In this document: positions 1 to 10,440 of the stretch, piece after piece
Position numbering within the stretch: the first letter of the stretch is position 1
How the letters are laid out: the number at the start of each line of letters is the position of its first letter
NCBI GenBank assembly: GCA_963662175.1
Contig: OY759216.1
Location: forward strand, 41,619,087 to 41,683,086
Reading direction: 5' to 3'
Length of the DNA stretch: 64,000 bases
From: Aradus depressus
Taxonomy: Eukaryota; Arthropoda; Insecta; Hemiptera; Aradidae
Position numbers and translations under genes: made by a program
Notes under the pieces: generated by a model
Seen by the model: the letters and a program-made list of their open reading frames with translations, nothing else
Database searches by the model: none
What the model was told of the DNA's origin: nothing

Positions 1-64
1 AATTCAAAATTATATAAAACAAAATAAGACCTTTGGAAAAGAAGAAATTGTAGAATAGTAGTAG

Positions 65-90
65 CACACACACACACACAAAAAAAAAAA
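65..90. repeat. (CA)n microsatellite followed by A-run
   Basis: A run of CA dinucleotides is followed directly by about ten A residues. It is a simple repeat with no other signal. Confidence 0.9.
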
Positions 91-1512
91 GAGTTTTCCA
101 GCTAGATAATTAATGAAAATGATATCTGTAATAATTTTTCAAAATAAAACAATAGATTTGCAAGAATAATTCAATTTCAATACATTATGCTTCAATAATT
201 ATCAGAAATCATAATAGAGACATAAAAACTCTACAGTTGATCCTCAAATTCTAGACATAATATAAGCAATGAATTCAATAATATTTTTTTTGATTTCTGA
301 ACCTTTAGTGAAAAGTAAAAATAGATTGTTGAACTTTTTAACATATACATTAACAAAAAAACTACAATTGATTCTACGTTGTCTGGCTAAAACTAGTAGG
401 TATTTGTTGTCCAAAAACCGAATTATGGAATATCTGTATCTCTTGCTCCCCAGTAACGTTCTTGAAGACAAAGTGAGCTCCAGCCTACTTCAGTTTTTTT
501 TTTTTTTGACGAAGTTAGATAAAAATAGTGTTCAGAATGCACCGTAGCTTGTTTTATAGCTAAAAAACTTTGTATTATCTACAGAAAATTCGACTTAAGA
601 CAAAAAAATTATAATTTTTATAATTTCTAAAGGACAGGGATGTATCGAGGCTGTGAACTACAGCGTGGAACCAGCGCACCTTCTAGTTTTTGTTCTGAGC
701 AAATCACAAACAAAGAGAGAAATTATTTATGAAATATATACTTTATTTAAAATTCCCATGTGAATCCGCCAGTTTTTATGCTCACCAAGTTTTAATACAG
801 TTTGTACTTGGCAAGATATTCTAGTAATCAACTTAGTTTGGCTCTCCAGAAATAAGTTGTAGTTCTCCAAATCTATAGCTCTGTAATTTCAGTAGGTTGT
901 TGCCAAGTTCAGTCAGAAACAATTTTCCTCCGATTTGAATGTTAAAAAATAGGTGTTGCGAAACAAACATTGACAAATCCTAGTGTTGTAAATATTCCTT
1001 GAATATTGGTGCACAGGTATGAGGGGAGGGACTCAGTTTCTTGGATACCTAGAATAACGAGGCCAAACCCTGCATGGCATGGGAACATATAACAATTACG
1101 ATTCTCAAATTACAGGAATTTAGCAAGGGGTGTCTTGGATGAAAGTTGTGCTTTGAAGTGGCTCCTCTGACATGGAGCTTTGGGGGGAGCCCATCATTAA
1201 CGATACTTCACCAAGTTGCTTACCGCAGACTTATCTGTCTCTCTTCTCCTCGCCTCGACTCACCAAGATAACAGGGTCCATTGTAGCACATCGCCCAGGG
1301 AATAATCCAAAATACTATCCACTTCTTTCAACACAACCACAAGACTAACATTCTGTCAGTAATAAAAAAGTAGAGTCTTGGCTGTGTACATCCCCAGCTC
1401 CAAATATCTGAAATACAGAGTTTACTTCCCTTTAAAACCTCATTTTTCTTGTCTAATTTGGCTGAAAATCAATTACTTGCTGGACCTAAGTGCTACATTT
1501 GTTCTGCTACAT
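91..1512. other. AT-rich stretch without recognised gene
   Basis: The short open frames are AT-rich and show no recognisable domain. I see no RNA gene and no clear repeat boundary here. Confidence 0.6.
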
Positions 1513-1645
1513 ATTAAACTAGCTATAGTATTCGGCATTGCCCGAGGAACACATAACTATAGACGTCTAACACCTATATTAAACTAGCTATAGTATCCGG
1601 CGTTGCCCGAGGAACACAAAACTATAGGCAAGTCTAACACCTATA
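1513..1645. repeat. 65-bp tandem duplication
   Basis: Two consecutive copies of a 65-bp unit start with ATTAAACTAGCTATAGTAT at 1513 and 1578, and each contains GGC(A/G)TTGCCCGAGGAACACA. They differ by a few substitutions. The ACTAGCT...CCGGC...TTGCCCG pattern resembles a motif seen in many insect retroelement copies; this is from memory and not verified. Confidence 0.7.
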
Positions 1646-2529
1646 CCACTTTGTGTGGCTAGCCACATACACCGCGACTAAGGAGAAGAGAGCGCTCCAG
1701 ACTCGTCTGAAGATCTGAGGAACGGAAAATGAGGTTAATTGAAAGGAACTCTGGAATTATTCCATAGCTCTGAGGGCTGGGGTACTTGAAGGATCGTAGA
1801 GTCATGGGGCAGGCGACTAAATTAAACCGAAATAAGAAATGTTTGAACTCTCTGCTAGATGAAGCAGATAGTCATCATTCTTCAGAAATGAATGTTATGT
1901 AATTATGAAGTTTCTATGTTAAAATTTTAATGGTTCATCTGAATTGAATTAAGGAATACTCGAAGCAGCTTAGCCACATCCTGAGCAAATCATATACCCT
2001 CTTTCAACAATAAAATATGCACTGGCATATAGCCTTATAATAAGGCTATTAAGTCGGTGAGCAGGGTGGGAGGGTAGGGCCCCATCTGTCTAATGAAGCC
2101 AGAAGCCCTAAAAAAAGGAAAAAGTTGGTTGCTGAATTTATCATTGTTTCTTTACGATAATTACACTATAAAAATCGTAAAACAGCTTTTAACAAGCGGA
2201 TGGAATCTTTGGGCAGACAACTTTTATCCTCGTGCAGTTGTGTCTTGAACTTTTAGTGTTGAAAAATTTCATAAATTAGAGATATACTTTATGTTTTTAT
2301 GTGAAGGATTTTTTGCGGCATTTTTTCTGTTCGAAATAATATTTACAGACTGGTAATAGAGACACATATAGATATTTTATAATGCTTATTAATTAATTGG
2401 ACAATAATTACTATCTAATTCCTGCAATGTATCACCAATATCCGTCCAGGCTTTCTCCCTTCTGATGCTATCGTTGAAATTATTATAAGTGGTGTCATAA
2501 ATAATGCCATATTTGTGCACTGCCGATAC
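1646..2529. other. intergenic stretch, nothing recognised
   Basis: No supported gene or RNA is seen. The only local feature is a short palindrome near 2030-2050 (AGCCTTATAATAAGGCT). Confidence 0.55.
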
Positions 2530-2537
2530 GATAGGTA

Positions 2538-3064
2538 CAGTGTTGCCAGATTCTTGACTACAACATATCGTATCGAGATATAGAAAATTATCGTACGGTG
2601 AAAAATGAAATTATCGTACGTTTTATCGTACATTTTTTTTTTAAATCGTACTAAATGATTACCTATACAAGTTTCTTATTAAAATTAAAAATTAAAAAAA
2701 GTTGCACGTGCCCGAAGAAACCGTTTTCGAAATATTGTTTTGGTTTTTCTACACGATAAGATTAGCAGAGGACATTAAAATACTTTGCTCTTTGAATACA
2801 ACTATGAAGATAGTGTTGAATCGATACTCTGAACATCGATCTATCGCTGCATATAGAGACCTACAGTTACATAAAATAAGCGGGAAATTTTGAAATGGTT
2901 TGAATTTGAATAAAGTAAAAATTTTTATTTTTTATCGTACAATATCGTACTTTTTTTTGTTATTATCGTACAAAAATTGTACGATAATCGTACATCGTAC
3001 ATTTTCCTAATTTTGCTTGAATTATCGTACATGTACGATAATTATCGTACGTCTGGCAACACTG
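2538..3064. mobile_element. hAT-type MITE with TATCGTAC subterminal repeats
   Basis: The ends are a perfect 13-bp inverted repeat, CAGTGTTGCCAGA (2538-2550) and TCTGGCAACACTG (3052-3064). An exact 8-bp direct repeat GATAGGTA flanks them (2530-2537 and 3065-3072), which is the hAT target-site signature. Both subterminal zones hold many copies of TATCGTAC or GTACGATA, as expected for transposase-binding subterminal repeats. The interior (about 2700-2900) is less AT-rich and holds a 63-codon open frame with no recognised domain. No transposase is present, so the copy is non-autonomous. Confidence 0.9.
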
Positions 3065-3072
3065 GATAGGTA

Positions 3073-3605
3073 CATACTGTCCTAGTGGGTGAGGAGTTTA
3101 AAGCTGGTGTCTTGTGGGACTGGACGGGCAGACACTCGGGCCTGTCGGTGGGTAATTTCGTGTGTTGTTTTATATTGGAATTCATTTTTAAACAAGTTGA
3201 TCAAAGTTGGTATAACGTTGGATGTGAAACCTACATGGATGGAATGGTTGCGTGTTGTATGGCATGACTGGTTTAATGGTCAAACATGAAATGTAGCTTT
3301 CGAAATTAACACGAATCCATAGCACACATAACCCAGCTCCTTCCCTTATCAGAGCATCGCTACTTTACTGAGACGTTAATTTTTTGACTAGACATTAAGA
3401 CAACACTGTTAATTAATAATTAGTCCTTTGCAATGAAGGGTCATAATCAATCTTGAGATTCAGGTAGTTACAGTAAAGGTTGATTACGCTATAATAATAA
3501 AAATAGTACTTTTTATTGTTAAAAGGGATCACCCCTATACAATTGAGTCAGGTCAGCGGATGACAGAAACATATTCAGGAACATTAATGATTCCAAGTCA
3601 ACAGT
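3073..3605. other. stretch without recognised gene
   Basis: Two overlapping open frames near 3085-3289 are short and resemble nothing I know. No RNA or mobile-element boundary is visible. Confidence 0.5.
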
Positions 3606-3610
3606 TATTT

Positions 3611-3910
3611 ATTACTTCCCCAGTACATATAGAAATATAGGGGAAGCAAATGTATTCAGTCAGAAATTCGATGTCACGTTCTCACCGGAATTTGTTGTTT
3701 TCTTGTTTTCCGACTCCCTGAATCTATAGATGAAATTTTTAAAAAAACCTGTGTCTCTGGGTGTGTCTGTAAACACAATAACTAACTATAGGATGAATAT
3801 ATCGACACGAAAATGTATATGTGTATCCAGAACCTCCTAGGAGGACACCTAGCGATTTTCAGTCAAATGGGCCAAATTGAAGGGGAGGATTAGGGGAAGG
3901 CTTAACAGTA
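3611..3910 (+). repeat. family E repeat, copy 1
   Basis: It starts TACTTCCCCAG...ATAGGGGAAG and continues with the landmarks shared by all family E copies: a GTCAGAAATTCGATG-like block, a GTGTGTCTGT stretch, then ATGAATATATCGACACGA and CCAGAACC. It has no coding capacity. The transposition class is unknown. Confidence 0.75.
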
Positions 3911-4024
3911 GACAGTTCTTGGGCATCGTGCCATAGTTCACTGCTTTAAATCAGTAGGTGTGTTGTTCTGACATTTAGGGGCCCTAAACTACCCATGCTA
4001 ATCTACCTGTCAAATAGTAATATG

Positions 4025-4085
4025 AGTAGCGTGCTTGTCAACTGAGCTCAAGATCGCGGGCTCCAAACCTGGCCGAAGATTTTCT
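4025..4085 (+). repeat. SINE1 head fragment
   Basis: It matches the tRNA-like head of SINE1 from the GCGTGCTTG part of the A-box arm through TGAGCTCAAGATCG to a degraded B box (GGGCTCCAAACC). It is cut off by the next family E copy. Confidence 0.55.
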
Positions 4086-4320
4086 TTCCCCAGTTATAGA
4101 AAGTATAGGGGAAGTTACGAAATCGGTCAAAAATTGCAAAGAAATTTATTTTTTTCCGATATGATTCCAAAAAAAAAAAAAATCTGGATCCAGAACTCAT
4201 TAAGGACGACACCTATTGATTTTTACCCAAATCGGTCAAAGGAAAGGGGGGAGACAAAATATAGAATTGATGTATAGAGAAAGTTCTAAAAAAATCCGCG
4301 ACAGCATATACCCTGGTCAA
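4086..4320 (+). repeat. family E repeat, copy 2 (truncated)
   Basis: It opens with CCCCAGTTATAGAAAGTATAGGGGAAGTTAC and continues with ATCGGTCAAAAATTGCA, CCAGAACTCATTAAGGACGAC and CACCTATTGATTTTTACC. It lacks the distal half. Confidence 0.7.
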
Positions 4321-4502
4321 GGTACCATGGGCCAAGTCGAATATCCTGCTTGTCTTATGTAATTAGACTTCATTCAGCCTTCAGTTGATTGAGAAAAATT
4401 AATAAAACGTTGCAGTATCCTTTGGAAGCAAGGACAATAAACAACCTAGAGAGAGAGATGGAAAAATTAAAGTTGGTCGTGGCGCTGGGGATTAACAGCA
4501 GC

Positions 4503-4975
4503 CCTCACTTCGGACTGTAAACCTACTTACCAGTTTGAAACAAAGCACCTTCCTTCCCCTCACTTCGGACTGTAAACCTACTTACCAGTTTGGAACAAAG
4601 CACCTTCCCCCCCCCCCCCCCCCCCCCCCCCTCACTTCGGACTCTGTAAACCTACTTACCCGTTTCAAACAAAGCACCTTCCCCTCTCTCACTTCGGACT
4701 GTAAACCTACTTACCAGTTTCAAACAAAGCACCTTCCCCTCTCTCACTTCGGACTGTAAACCTACTTACCAGTTTCAAACAAAGCACCTTCCCCTCCCTC
4801 ACTTCGGACTGTAAACCTACTTACCAGTTTCAAACCAAGCACCTTCCCCTCCCTCACTTCGAACTGTAAATCTACTTACCAGTTTCAAACAAAGCACCTT
4901 ACCCTCCCTCATTTCGGACTGTAAACTTATCAGTTTGAAACAAAGCACCTTCCCTTCCCTCACTTCGGACTATAA
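4503..4975. repeat. 55-bp tandem array, about 9 units
   Basis: Units repeat CTTCGGACTGTAAACCTACT, CCAGTTTSAAACAAAGCACC and a C-rich tail. GGACT anchors at 4512, 4567, 4639, 4696, 4751, 4806, 4861, 4916 and 4967 give a 55-bp period, apart from one unit lengthened by a run of about 25 C (4607-4631). The short open frame across it is a by-product. Confidence 0.92.
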
Positions 4976-4979
4976 ACAA

Positions 4980-5145
4980 GGTCATATCTGCTAGATCGCT
5001 TTTTCGTAACTCTGGTGAAAATGAGCCCGACTCTACTGAGGTAAGGGGGTTTAACGAGTACCTGACATCGCACAGGCTCGGGACCATCGCTTTACGACCC
5101 ACCCGAAAGACGGCGTGCTCAAGATTTCTTTCACCTCCAAGATGA
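4980..5145 (-). repeat. SINE1 fragment, reverse
   Basis: It matches the SINE1 body on the minus strand: GAGCCCGACTCTACT, AACGAGTACCTGACATCG, AGGCTCGGGACCATCGCTT and GGCGTGCTCAAG, read on plus. The tail and head are missing. Confidence 0.7.
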
Positions 5146-5164
5146 AAAAAACCTTTTTTATAGA

Positions 5165-5658
5165 CTTACAAAAAGAATTCTGAATCCTCATTCTTAATTT
5201 CGTGTCGATATATTCATTACTCTGGCAATTGTTAGTTTTCGTGTTAAACCCTCCTCTGGTCCCCCTTCCCTTCGGTCGATTCCGCTGAAAATTAATAGAT
5301 GTCGTCCTTATAGGATTTTGAATTTAAATTTTAAACTTCAAGTTAATACTTTCATTACAGCGGCAGTTATGACAGTTGTTTATAAGCTCCCCTCCCTTCC
5401 TCCCTAAACCCCCCCCCCCCCCCTTCCTTCTGGCTGATTTGACTGAAAATAGGTGTTCTTATGCGGATCTGGATATGCATATAACATTTCATGTCGACAT
5501 ATTCATTTTATCGGGAGTTATCGAGGGAGACTCACACTCACAGACACAGGAATTTTCATGGTTTCAGACGGAGAACATAAAAATTTGGTGAGAACTCAAC
5601 ATAGAATTTCTGACCGATTACATAACTTCCCCCACACTTCGTATAGCTTGGGGACGTA
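5165..5658 (-). repeat. family E repeat, copy 3
   Basis: This reverse copy has TCGTGTCGATATATTCATTA near its distal end, GATTCCGCTGAAAATTAATAG and GATTTGACTGAAAATAGGTG blocks, ACCGATTACATAACTTCCCC, and the terminal TTCGTATAGCTTGGGGACG. The block carrying CGACATATTCAT occurs twice, showing the internal quasi-repeat of the family. A run of about 16 C sits near 5407. Confidence 0.75.
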
Positions 5659-5894
5659 ATATATGTGACGTAGCTGAAATAGTACTTTCTTATACCAACC
5701 ACTATACTACTGGCACTAGTGGGTGTAAGTACTGTGTTGGCATCAGCAGTTTTATTTGTTTCCTTGTACAGAGTACTCTGAGAGTGCACTATACCCGAAA
5801 TGCCAGTGTGAAATGAATTTGAGGGGGGAGGGGCAGGGAGAAGTAAAGAAATGATTGGTATAAGAAAGTTCTGTTTGGGCAACATCATATATAT
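5659..5894. mobile_element. MITE family H, copy with both arms
   Basis: The arms are inverted: AGTACTTTCTTATACCAACC on the left (to about 5702) and GGTATAAGAAAGTTCTG...ATCATATATAT on the right (about 5852-5894). The left arm starts exactly where the family E copy ends. No coding sequence is present. A second two-armed copy is at 26430-26702. Confidence 0.65.
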
Positions 5895-5899
5895 TTTAT

Positions 5900-6577
5900 T
5901 CGTTGCCATTTGGCCTAATTTAAACATTGCTTTGAATCATTTCCTGTAGAAACTCTAAGGCCATATTAATGTTTGAAAAATTAAACCAAACAGTTTTGGT
6001 AAGAGTTTTTGATAGAACTAACTGTTTTCGAGTAAATCAAGCAACATTTTTAGAAAGTTTTTGGCATTGTATATATAAAATTGCAATCACATACACAATG
6101 ACAGGGATTATCGCGAATATGCTTAAAACGATTTTTAAACGTGAAATTTTGTTGAAAACGTGATCTCGAATTTTCGCACTATTAAAATTCTACTAAAGAT
6201 ATAGGCAAGTAAAAATATGAAGGAGAAACATTAATTATTTATGAATTATTAAAATAAAGTTTGTTCTTAAAATAAAGTTAATTGTCTCACGCCATTTAGC
6301 TCTCCAAGACCACTGGAGCACCTTCAGCCTCGCTATCTCAAAGTTCTGAAAACTTAATTAAACAGTCTTATTCCGGAAAGAGATAAATATAATCTTAGTT
6401 GAAAATTACTATTAAGTAAGTATTTAAATTACAATACAAATTAGTAATTCGAACCATTCAGTAAATTGTGGTCAACATTTGGATATGGTTCTTAGCGTAG
6501 GTTACAATAGAAGAATTTCTGATGAGTATGTACCAGGATGGCACCTGGGGCGAGTCATCCAGCTTAGTACTAGAGTT
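5900..6577. other. AT-rich stretch without recognised gene
   Basis: No gene, RNA or complete repeat is recognised. The frame near 5969-6163 is AT-rich and unassigned. Confidence 0.5.
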
Positions 6578-6752
6578 ATTATGACTCATGCCCTGGCTTT
6601 AACTACAAGGTCATATCGCCTACTACCAGAGCGCTCTTTCATCACTATGGGAGTCCTAAATTTTGCCTATCCTAAATTTTTATTCATCTAGGTTAGAGGT
6701 CTTTTACGAGTACCTGACATTGTAAAGGCTCGGGGCCATCGCTTAAGATCTG
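6578..6752 (-). repeat. SINE1 3' half, reverse
   Basis: On plus it reads TGACTCATGCCCTGGCTTTAAC, AAGGTCATATCGCCTACTACC, AGAGCGCTCTTTC, GGAGTCCTAAATTTTGCC, then CTGACAT...GGCTCGGGGCCATCGC. This is the reverse of the SINE1 tail half. A stray family H arm follows at about 6840-6893. Confidence 0.75.
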
Positions 6753-6893
6753 AAAAAAGTGACTCTCAGAATTACGCTGTTCAATGAAACAAAAAAAACT
6801 ACTGACGCCATCCCAGTACTTTCATAAGGTTCTATGCAGACGTGAATGGTGTAAGAAAGTCGTGTGATGGCCACATCATATATTTCAATGTTA

Positions 6894-7370
6894 TAATAGC
6901 ATATTTGTCTATAATGCAAGAAATTCCTGTTGGTTTTGTAGTTGCCTTACCTCTGTGTGCATAGATATAAATACATAAGGTCCCTATATAGATATAGAGA
7001 CATAAGGTTCCCGGATACGCACTGGGCATTATAATGCCTTTTAAGACTAAACAACGTTACGTGACTTCATCTATTCAATAAAATACATTTACATATATGT
7101 AATGATGTATGTATTCAAATTACGTTGTGGAACTTACCTCTTTACATATTTGTTTCAAGTAGTACTTTTCCATATACTGTATTGATGGACTGAGTAAGGC
7201 CTTAGTAATGTTATCTGTCCGATTTGTAATCTTAAGTTATAATAGTTTTAGAAATAAGTTGAAATTTTCAATTAATATGAGGTGGTGTGTCACTCACCCA
7301 CCCCTCTATAAACATTCCGAGTGCACATAACCTAGGTTAGAGTTAGTAACTTAATTATTGTACCTAAACA
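6894..7370. other. intergenic stretch
   Basis: Nothing beyond short TA-rich microsatellite-like sequence is recognised. Confidence 0.5.
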
Positions 7371-7755
7371 TGGGTAGGCAAAATTTAAGACTTCAATTGT
7401 TGAGTCGAGCTGAAGACCACTAGAGCTACTCTGATTGTAGGCGATATGACCTCGTAGTTAAAGCCTAGGCATGAGTCACAATAACCAACTATTGTGACTC
7501 ATGCCCGGACTTTCACTACATGGTCATGTCCTGTATACTCCTTTGTCCCTGTGGTTGCCATGAGCCCGACTCTACTCTGGGAGTCCTAAATGTTGCCTTG
7601 GGTAAGGGGACAACGCGTACCTGACATCTAACAGGTTCGGGACCATCGCTTCACATCCCACCCGAAGGACGGCATGCTCAACGTTTTCTTACCTTCCAGA
7701 TAAGAAACATGAGGAACTCGACCTGGTTTCGAACCCGCGATCTTAAGCTAGGTTA
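7371..7755. repeat. two SINE1 pieces joined tail to tail
   Basis: A forward SINE1 tail half (7371-7482) runs to CATGAGTCACAATA. After only about six bases, a reverse copy starts with TATTGTGACTCATG and runs to a degraded tRNA-like head near 7750. The junction is therefore a near-perfect palindrome at the 3' ends. Confidence 0.75.
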
Positions 7756-8057
7756 GATAATTATAAAATTATAGAACGCCGGTTAGCCTCCTAGTAAATA
7801 AATTAGCATACAAACTTTCTGCTTTAATATATTATAGACTAGCTGGTTTACCCATGCCAGCACGGGCAAATGCCTTCATATTCAATGAACCCATTTGCCA
7901 GTTTGCCAAGACCTTCATTGCAAATTCTCTTGTACAATATCTCTCTTCCTCTTTCGATTATTATTCAGTGTTATTTTTTATATGTGATAGTAAGATGTTG
8001 TGGGACGAGATTTCTAATAGAAATAAAAGACGTTGTCTTCCCATTGTTTTATTTTAT

Positions 8058-8099
8058 ACCAGAACCGGTTTTCGACGCAACAGCGTCATCATCAGTGGT
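8058..8099 (-). ncRNA. hammerhead-type ribozyme motif A1-left
   Basis: Read on minus: stem I ACCA, box CUGAUGA, one extra U, stem II GACGC/GCGUC with a UGUU loop, GAA, palindromic stem III AACCGGUU, site C, stem I UGGU. Box and stems are intact. The extra U before stem II and the loop-poor stem III differ from textbook hammerheads but resemble minimal Penelope-type motifs. Cleavage activity is not shown. Confidence 0.7.
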
Positions 8100-8543
8100 T
8101 CATCTATCATAGAGTAACAAAAATACAAATAATAAAAAGTATAAATAATTCATAAAGCATCAGGGTACAGAGTAAGAAAATAAAATCATAAAATTAACTT
8201 ACCCCACCCACACAGCACAGCGGTTGGAAGATAACTGGCATAGCTCTAAGGGGTGGGGATAGCCAGGTTCACTCACTCTCTCAACATACAAAAACCAATC
8301 ATTCCAATAAATACAATAAGTCTGTACATAATATAAAAATTTTTCATCATACAGCCAAAGAAATTATTCTTGTCATAAAATATATAAACATTTTTTTTAT
8401 TAAATAAATACATTGTTAAAAATATTATCACAGACTTGAATTAAAATACACAATAAATATCATTATATAAACCAGCCAAAACATATACTTATTATATAAT
8501 ATACTTTTTATTATTTGTATTTTTGTTACTCTATGATAGATGA

Positions 8544-8585
8544 ACCACTGATGATGACGCTGTTGCGTCGAAAACCGGTTCTGGT
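8544..8585 (+). ncRNA. hammerhead-type ribozyme motif A1-right
   Basis: It is identical over 42 bases to the motif at 8058-8099 but on the other strand: ACCA / CUGAUGA / U / GACGC-UGUU-GCGUC / GAA / AACCGGUU / C / UGGU. It sits in the right arm of element A1, pointing outward. Confidence 0.7.
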
Positions 8586-8624
8586 ATAAAATAAAACAGT
8601 GGGAATACAACGTCTGTTATTTTT

Positions 8625-9072
8625 TACTTCCTCAGCTAAACGAAATATAGGGGAAGTTTTGTAATCGGTCAAAAATATGATGCGAAATTTCCAACAGAAT
8701 TTTATGATTTTCGATCTCCAGATTGAAAATATGAGAAAAAAAAAGGGTCTGCGTGCTGTGAACAGAATAACTCCCGATATAATGAATGTATTCACACGAA
8801 CTTTTATATATGAATCCAGTACCCTCTAATGACGACACCAATTTTCAGTCATATCGACCAAAGGTAATGAGGGTTCAAGGGAGGTGGCTCAACTCAAAAA
8901 CCCTACCGATGTAATACATTTATAGACACAAGGTTTAGTATGAGGAGTTAGGAGCAACTCTGTATGTTAACTATTGAATATTAGTACGAACGGTCGACTG
9001 GTTTTTGAGGGGGAGCGAAAAGATAATAGATTAATTCCTTCTGGAAAGTACATTGCCGGGAAATCACATTTT
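8625..9072 (+). repeat. family E repeat, copy 4 (near full length)
   Basis: It starts TACTTCCTCAGCTAAACGAAATATAGGGGAAGT and ends GGAAAGTACATTGCCGG. Inside are ATCGGTCAAAAATATGATG, AATAACTCCCGATATAATG, two CGACACAA or CACACGAA blocks, GACGACACCAATTTTCAGTC, and the ACGGTCGACTGGTTTTTGAGG motif near the end. It gives the family length as about 440 bp. Confidence 0.8.
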
Positions 9073-9131
9073 AGTCTCACAGGTTGTCAAATAAGATATA
9101 GTCTGACCTCTCACAGATTTTTATTTGTATT

Positions 9132-9169
9132 AGCTAGCCGGCTTTCGAGGTTACCCTCATCATCAGTCT
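9132..9169 (-). ncRNA. hammerhead-type motif C1-left (weak stem I)
   Basis: On minus: CUGAUGA, U, GAGG-GUAA-CCUC, GAA, palindromic AGCCGGCU, A, GCU. The expected AGC on the 5' side of stem I reads AGA, giving a mismatch next to the box. Boxes and stem II are intact. Confidence 0.5.
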
Positions 9170-9454
9170 GATAAAATAAAATTTTGAAATATTAATGTAA
9201 TTAAAATATTTTTGTAAATAAAATTTCAAATTTTTTATAATAAAAATTTAAATATAAACTATTAATAAATAAAACCATTTTAAAACTTTAACAATTTAAA
9301 ATTTCTTGGATGGGGACGTCACAACTCTCAGAGGACAGGAATAACTTATCTGCCCCCATCCATGAAATTTTAAATTGTTGAAGTTTTTAGATGGTTTTAT
9401 TTATTTATAGTTTATATTTATATTTTTATTATTATTATTTTTATTATTTTTTAG

Positions 9455-9799
9455 GGGGCGCCGGTAGCTCAGTGGTATGCGTGCTTGACTTCTGAGCTCA
9501 AGGTCGTGGGTTCGTAGCCCGACCGAGGCCCTTAGTTTATTTTATCTGGGAGGTAAAATAAACTTAAGCACGCCGTCCTTCGGATGGGACGTTAAGCGAT
9601 GGTCCCGAGCCTGTACGATGTCAGGTACTCGTTAAAGACCCCTACCCTAGATGAATAAAAATTTAGGGTAGGCAAAATTTAGGACTCCCACAGTAGAGTC
9701 GGGCTCATGTCCACCAGAGTGACGAAAGAGCGCTCTGGTAGTAGGCGATATGACCTCGTAGTTAAAGCCCGGGCATGAGTCATAAAACCTAACCTAACC
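9455..9799 (+). mobile_element. SINE1, full-length copy
   Basis: A tRNA-like head has an A-box region (TAGCTCAGTGGTATGCG), an anticodon-like stem CTTGA/TCAAG and a B box (GGGTTCGTAGCCC). The body contains GCACGCCGTCCTTCGGATGG and GGCAAAATTTAGGACTCCC. It ends CATGAGTCATAAAACC plus AACCTAACC repeats. It lies inside the right half of fold-back C1; the target TATATTTTTATTAT appears on both sides, blurred by an ATT microsatellite. Pol III transcription is inferred from the box structure. Confidence 0.88.
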
Positions 9800-9876
9800 T
9801 ATATTTTTATTATAAAAAAATTTAAATTTTATTTACTAAAATATTTTAATTAGGTTAATTTCAAAAATTTATAGAC

Positions 9877-9915
9877 TGCCTGATAATGAGGGCAACCTCG
9901 CAAGCTGGCTATCTG
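9877..9915 (+). ncRNA. decayed hammerhead-type motif C1-right
   Basis: The box reads CUGAUAA and the second box GCAA instead of GAAA. Stem II (GAGG-GCAA-CCUC) is intact. It is probably inactive and is useful only as the mirror of 9132-9169. Confidence 0.35.
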
Positions 9916-9975
9916 TTACAAATAAAAATCAGTGAGATATCTATATCTTATTTGACAGCCTGTGAAATGATCACT

Positions 9976-10440
9976 TCTCACTATATCCAGCCATGTTCAT
10001 ATTAATAAGTATGTTGTCAAATTGCAAGGAGGGCTTGCTGACAAAATTGCAAGGAGGGCGTTGCCGACAAAATGAGAGAAAGTTGATGTGAAGTAATACA
10101 ATTGTTGGTTGGTAATTTGAAGGAAGCGTGTGCCTGCCTCAGATCGATTTAATGAAATAAGTCTTGGTGAAGTCTCATTAGCAATGGTACCACGAAGCCC
10201 AACCCAACAAGAAACCCAGGCTAGATTGAAACAATCCTCTCTGAATCCAACCACGAATACTAGAAGAGCCTGTTCAACACTGGTTCTGTTATTAACACTT
10301 CTGTACAGCTTTCATCTCAGCAATCACAATCTGCTTCTTTCGTTGATGTTCTTTTTGTTGAAAATGAAAATTAGGAATGACCAAAATTGTTCAATATTTT
10401 ACTGAAGATTTGTTTGAACTAAATGAGCTCGTGTTACATA
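9976..10440. other. stretch without recognised gene
   Basis: The motif ATTGCAAGGAGGG occurs twice within about 30 bases near 10020-10060. The open frames on both strands around 10130-10405 overlap and match no family I know. Confidence 0.45.

Larger units (their letters stand above)
7985..8616. mobile_element. fold-back element family A, copy A1
   Basis: Two inverted arms start with AGAAATAAAAGACGTTGTC on the left and end with the reverse of that on the right. Each arm contains an identical 42-base hammerhead-like motif, followed toward the interior by TAGATGAACC-type sequence. The right arm is cut by a family E copy starting about 8620. The left flank (GTGATAGTAAGATG) recurs next to the other family A copies at 44620 and 47440, so it is probably part of the element. 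No reverse transcriptase is seen. A truncated Penelope-like element with inverted terminal units is the best-fitting class. Confidence 0.7.
9073..9975. mobile_element. fold-back element family C, copy C1 (with SINE1 inside)
   Basis: The arms start with TCACAGGTTGTCAAATAAGA on the left; the right arm ends with the reverse (TCTTATTTGACAGCCTGTGA). Both carry ATTTTTATTTG and the CTAGCCGGCTTTCGAGG / CCTCGCAAGCTGG motif. The interior is AT-rich with a second palindrome (CATGAAATTTTAAATTGTTGAAG against its reverse near 9290). A forward SINE1 sits in the right half. Confidence 0.7.

Noticed and set aside
269..547. Overlapping open frames on both strands near the window start
   Set aside because: AT-rich composition, mutual overlap and no domain; the frames look random.
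2702..2893. 63-codon frame inside the hAT MITE as a gene
   Set aside because: It starts with a non-ATG codon in practice, has no recognisable domain and lies inside a non-autonomous element.
8526..8841. Frames spanning the family A right arm and family E start
   Set aside because: They are composed of two repeats, and similar frames recur at other copies of the same repeats.
9455..9530. SINE1 head as a functional tRNA gene
   Set aside because: The acceptor stem does not pair properly, the anticodon loop is oversized, and the same head recurs in more than ten SINE copies.
9785..9799. CCTAACCTAACC as interstitial telomere sequence
   Set aside because: Only two or three units, always at the exact 3' end of SINE1 copies, so it is the SINE tail.
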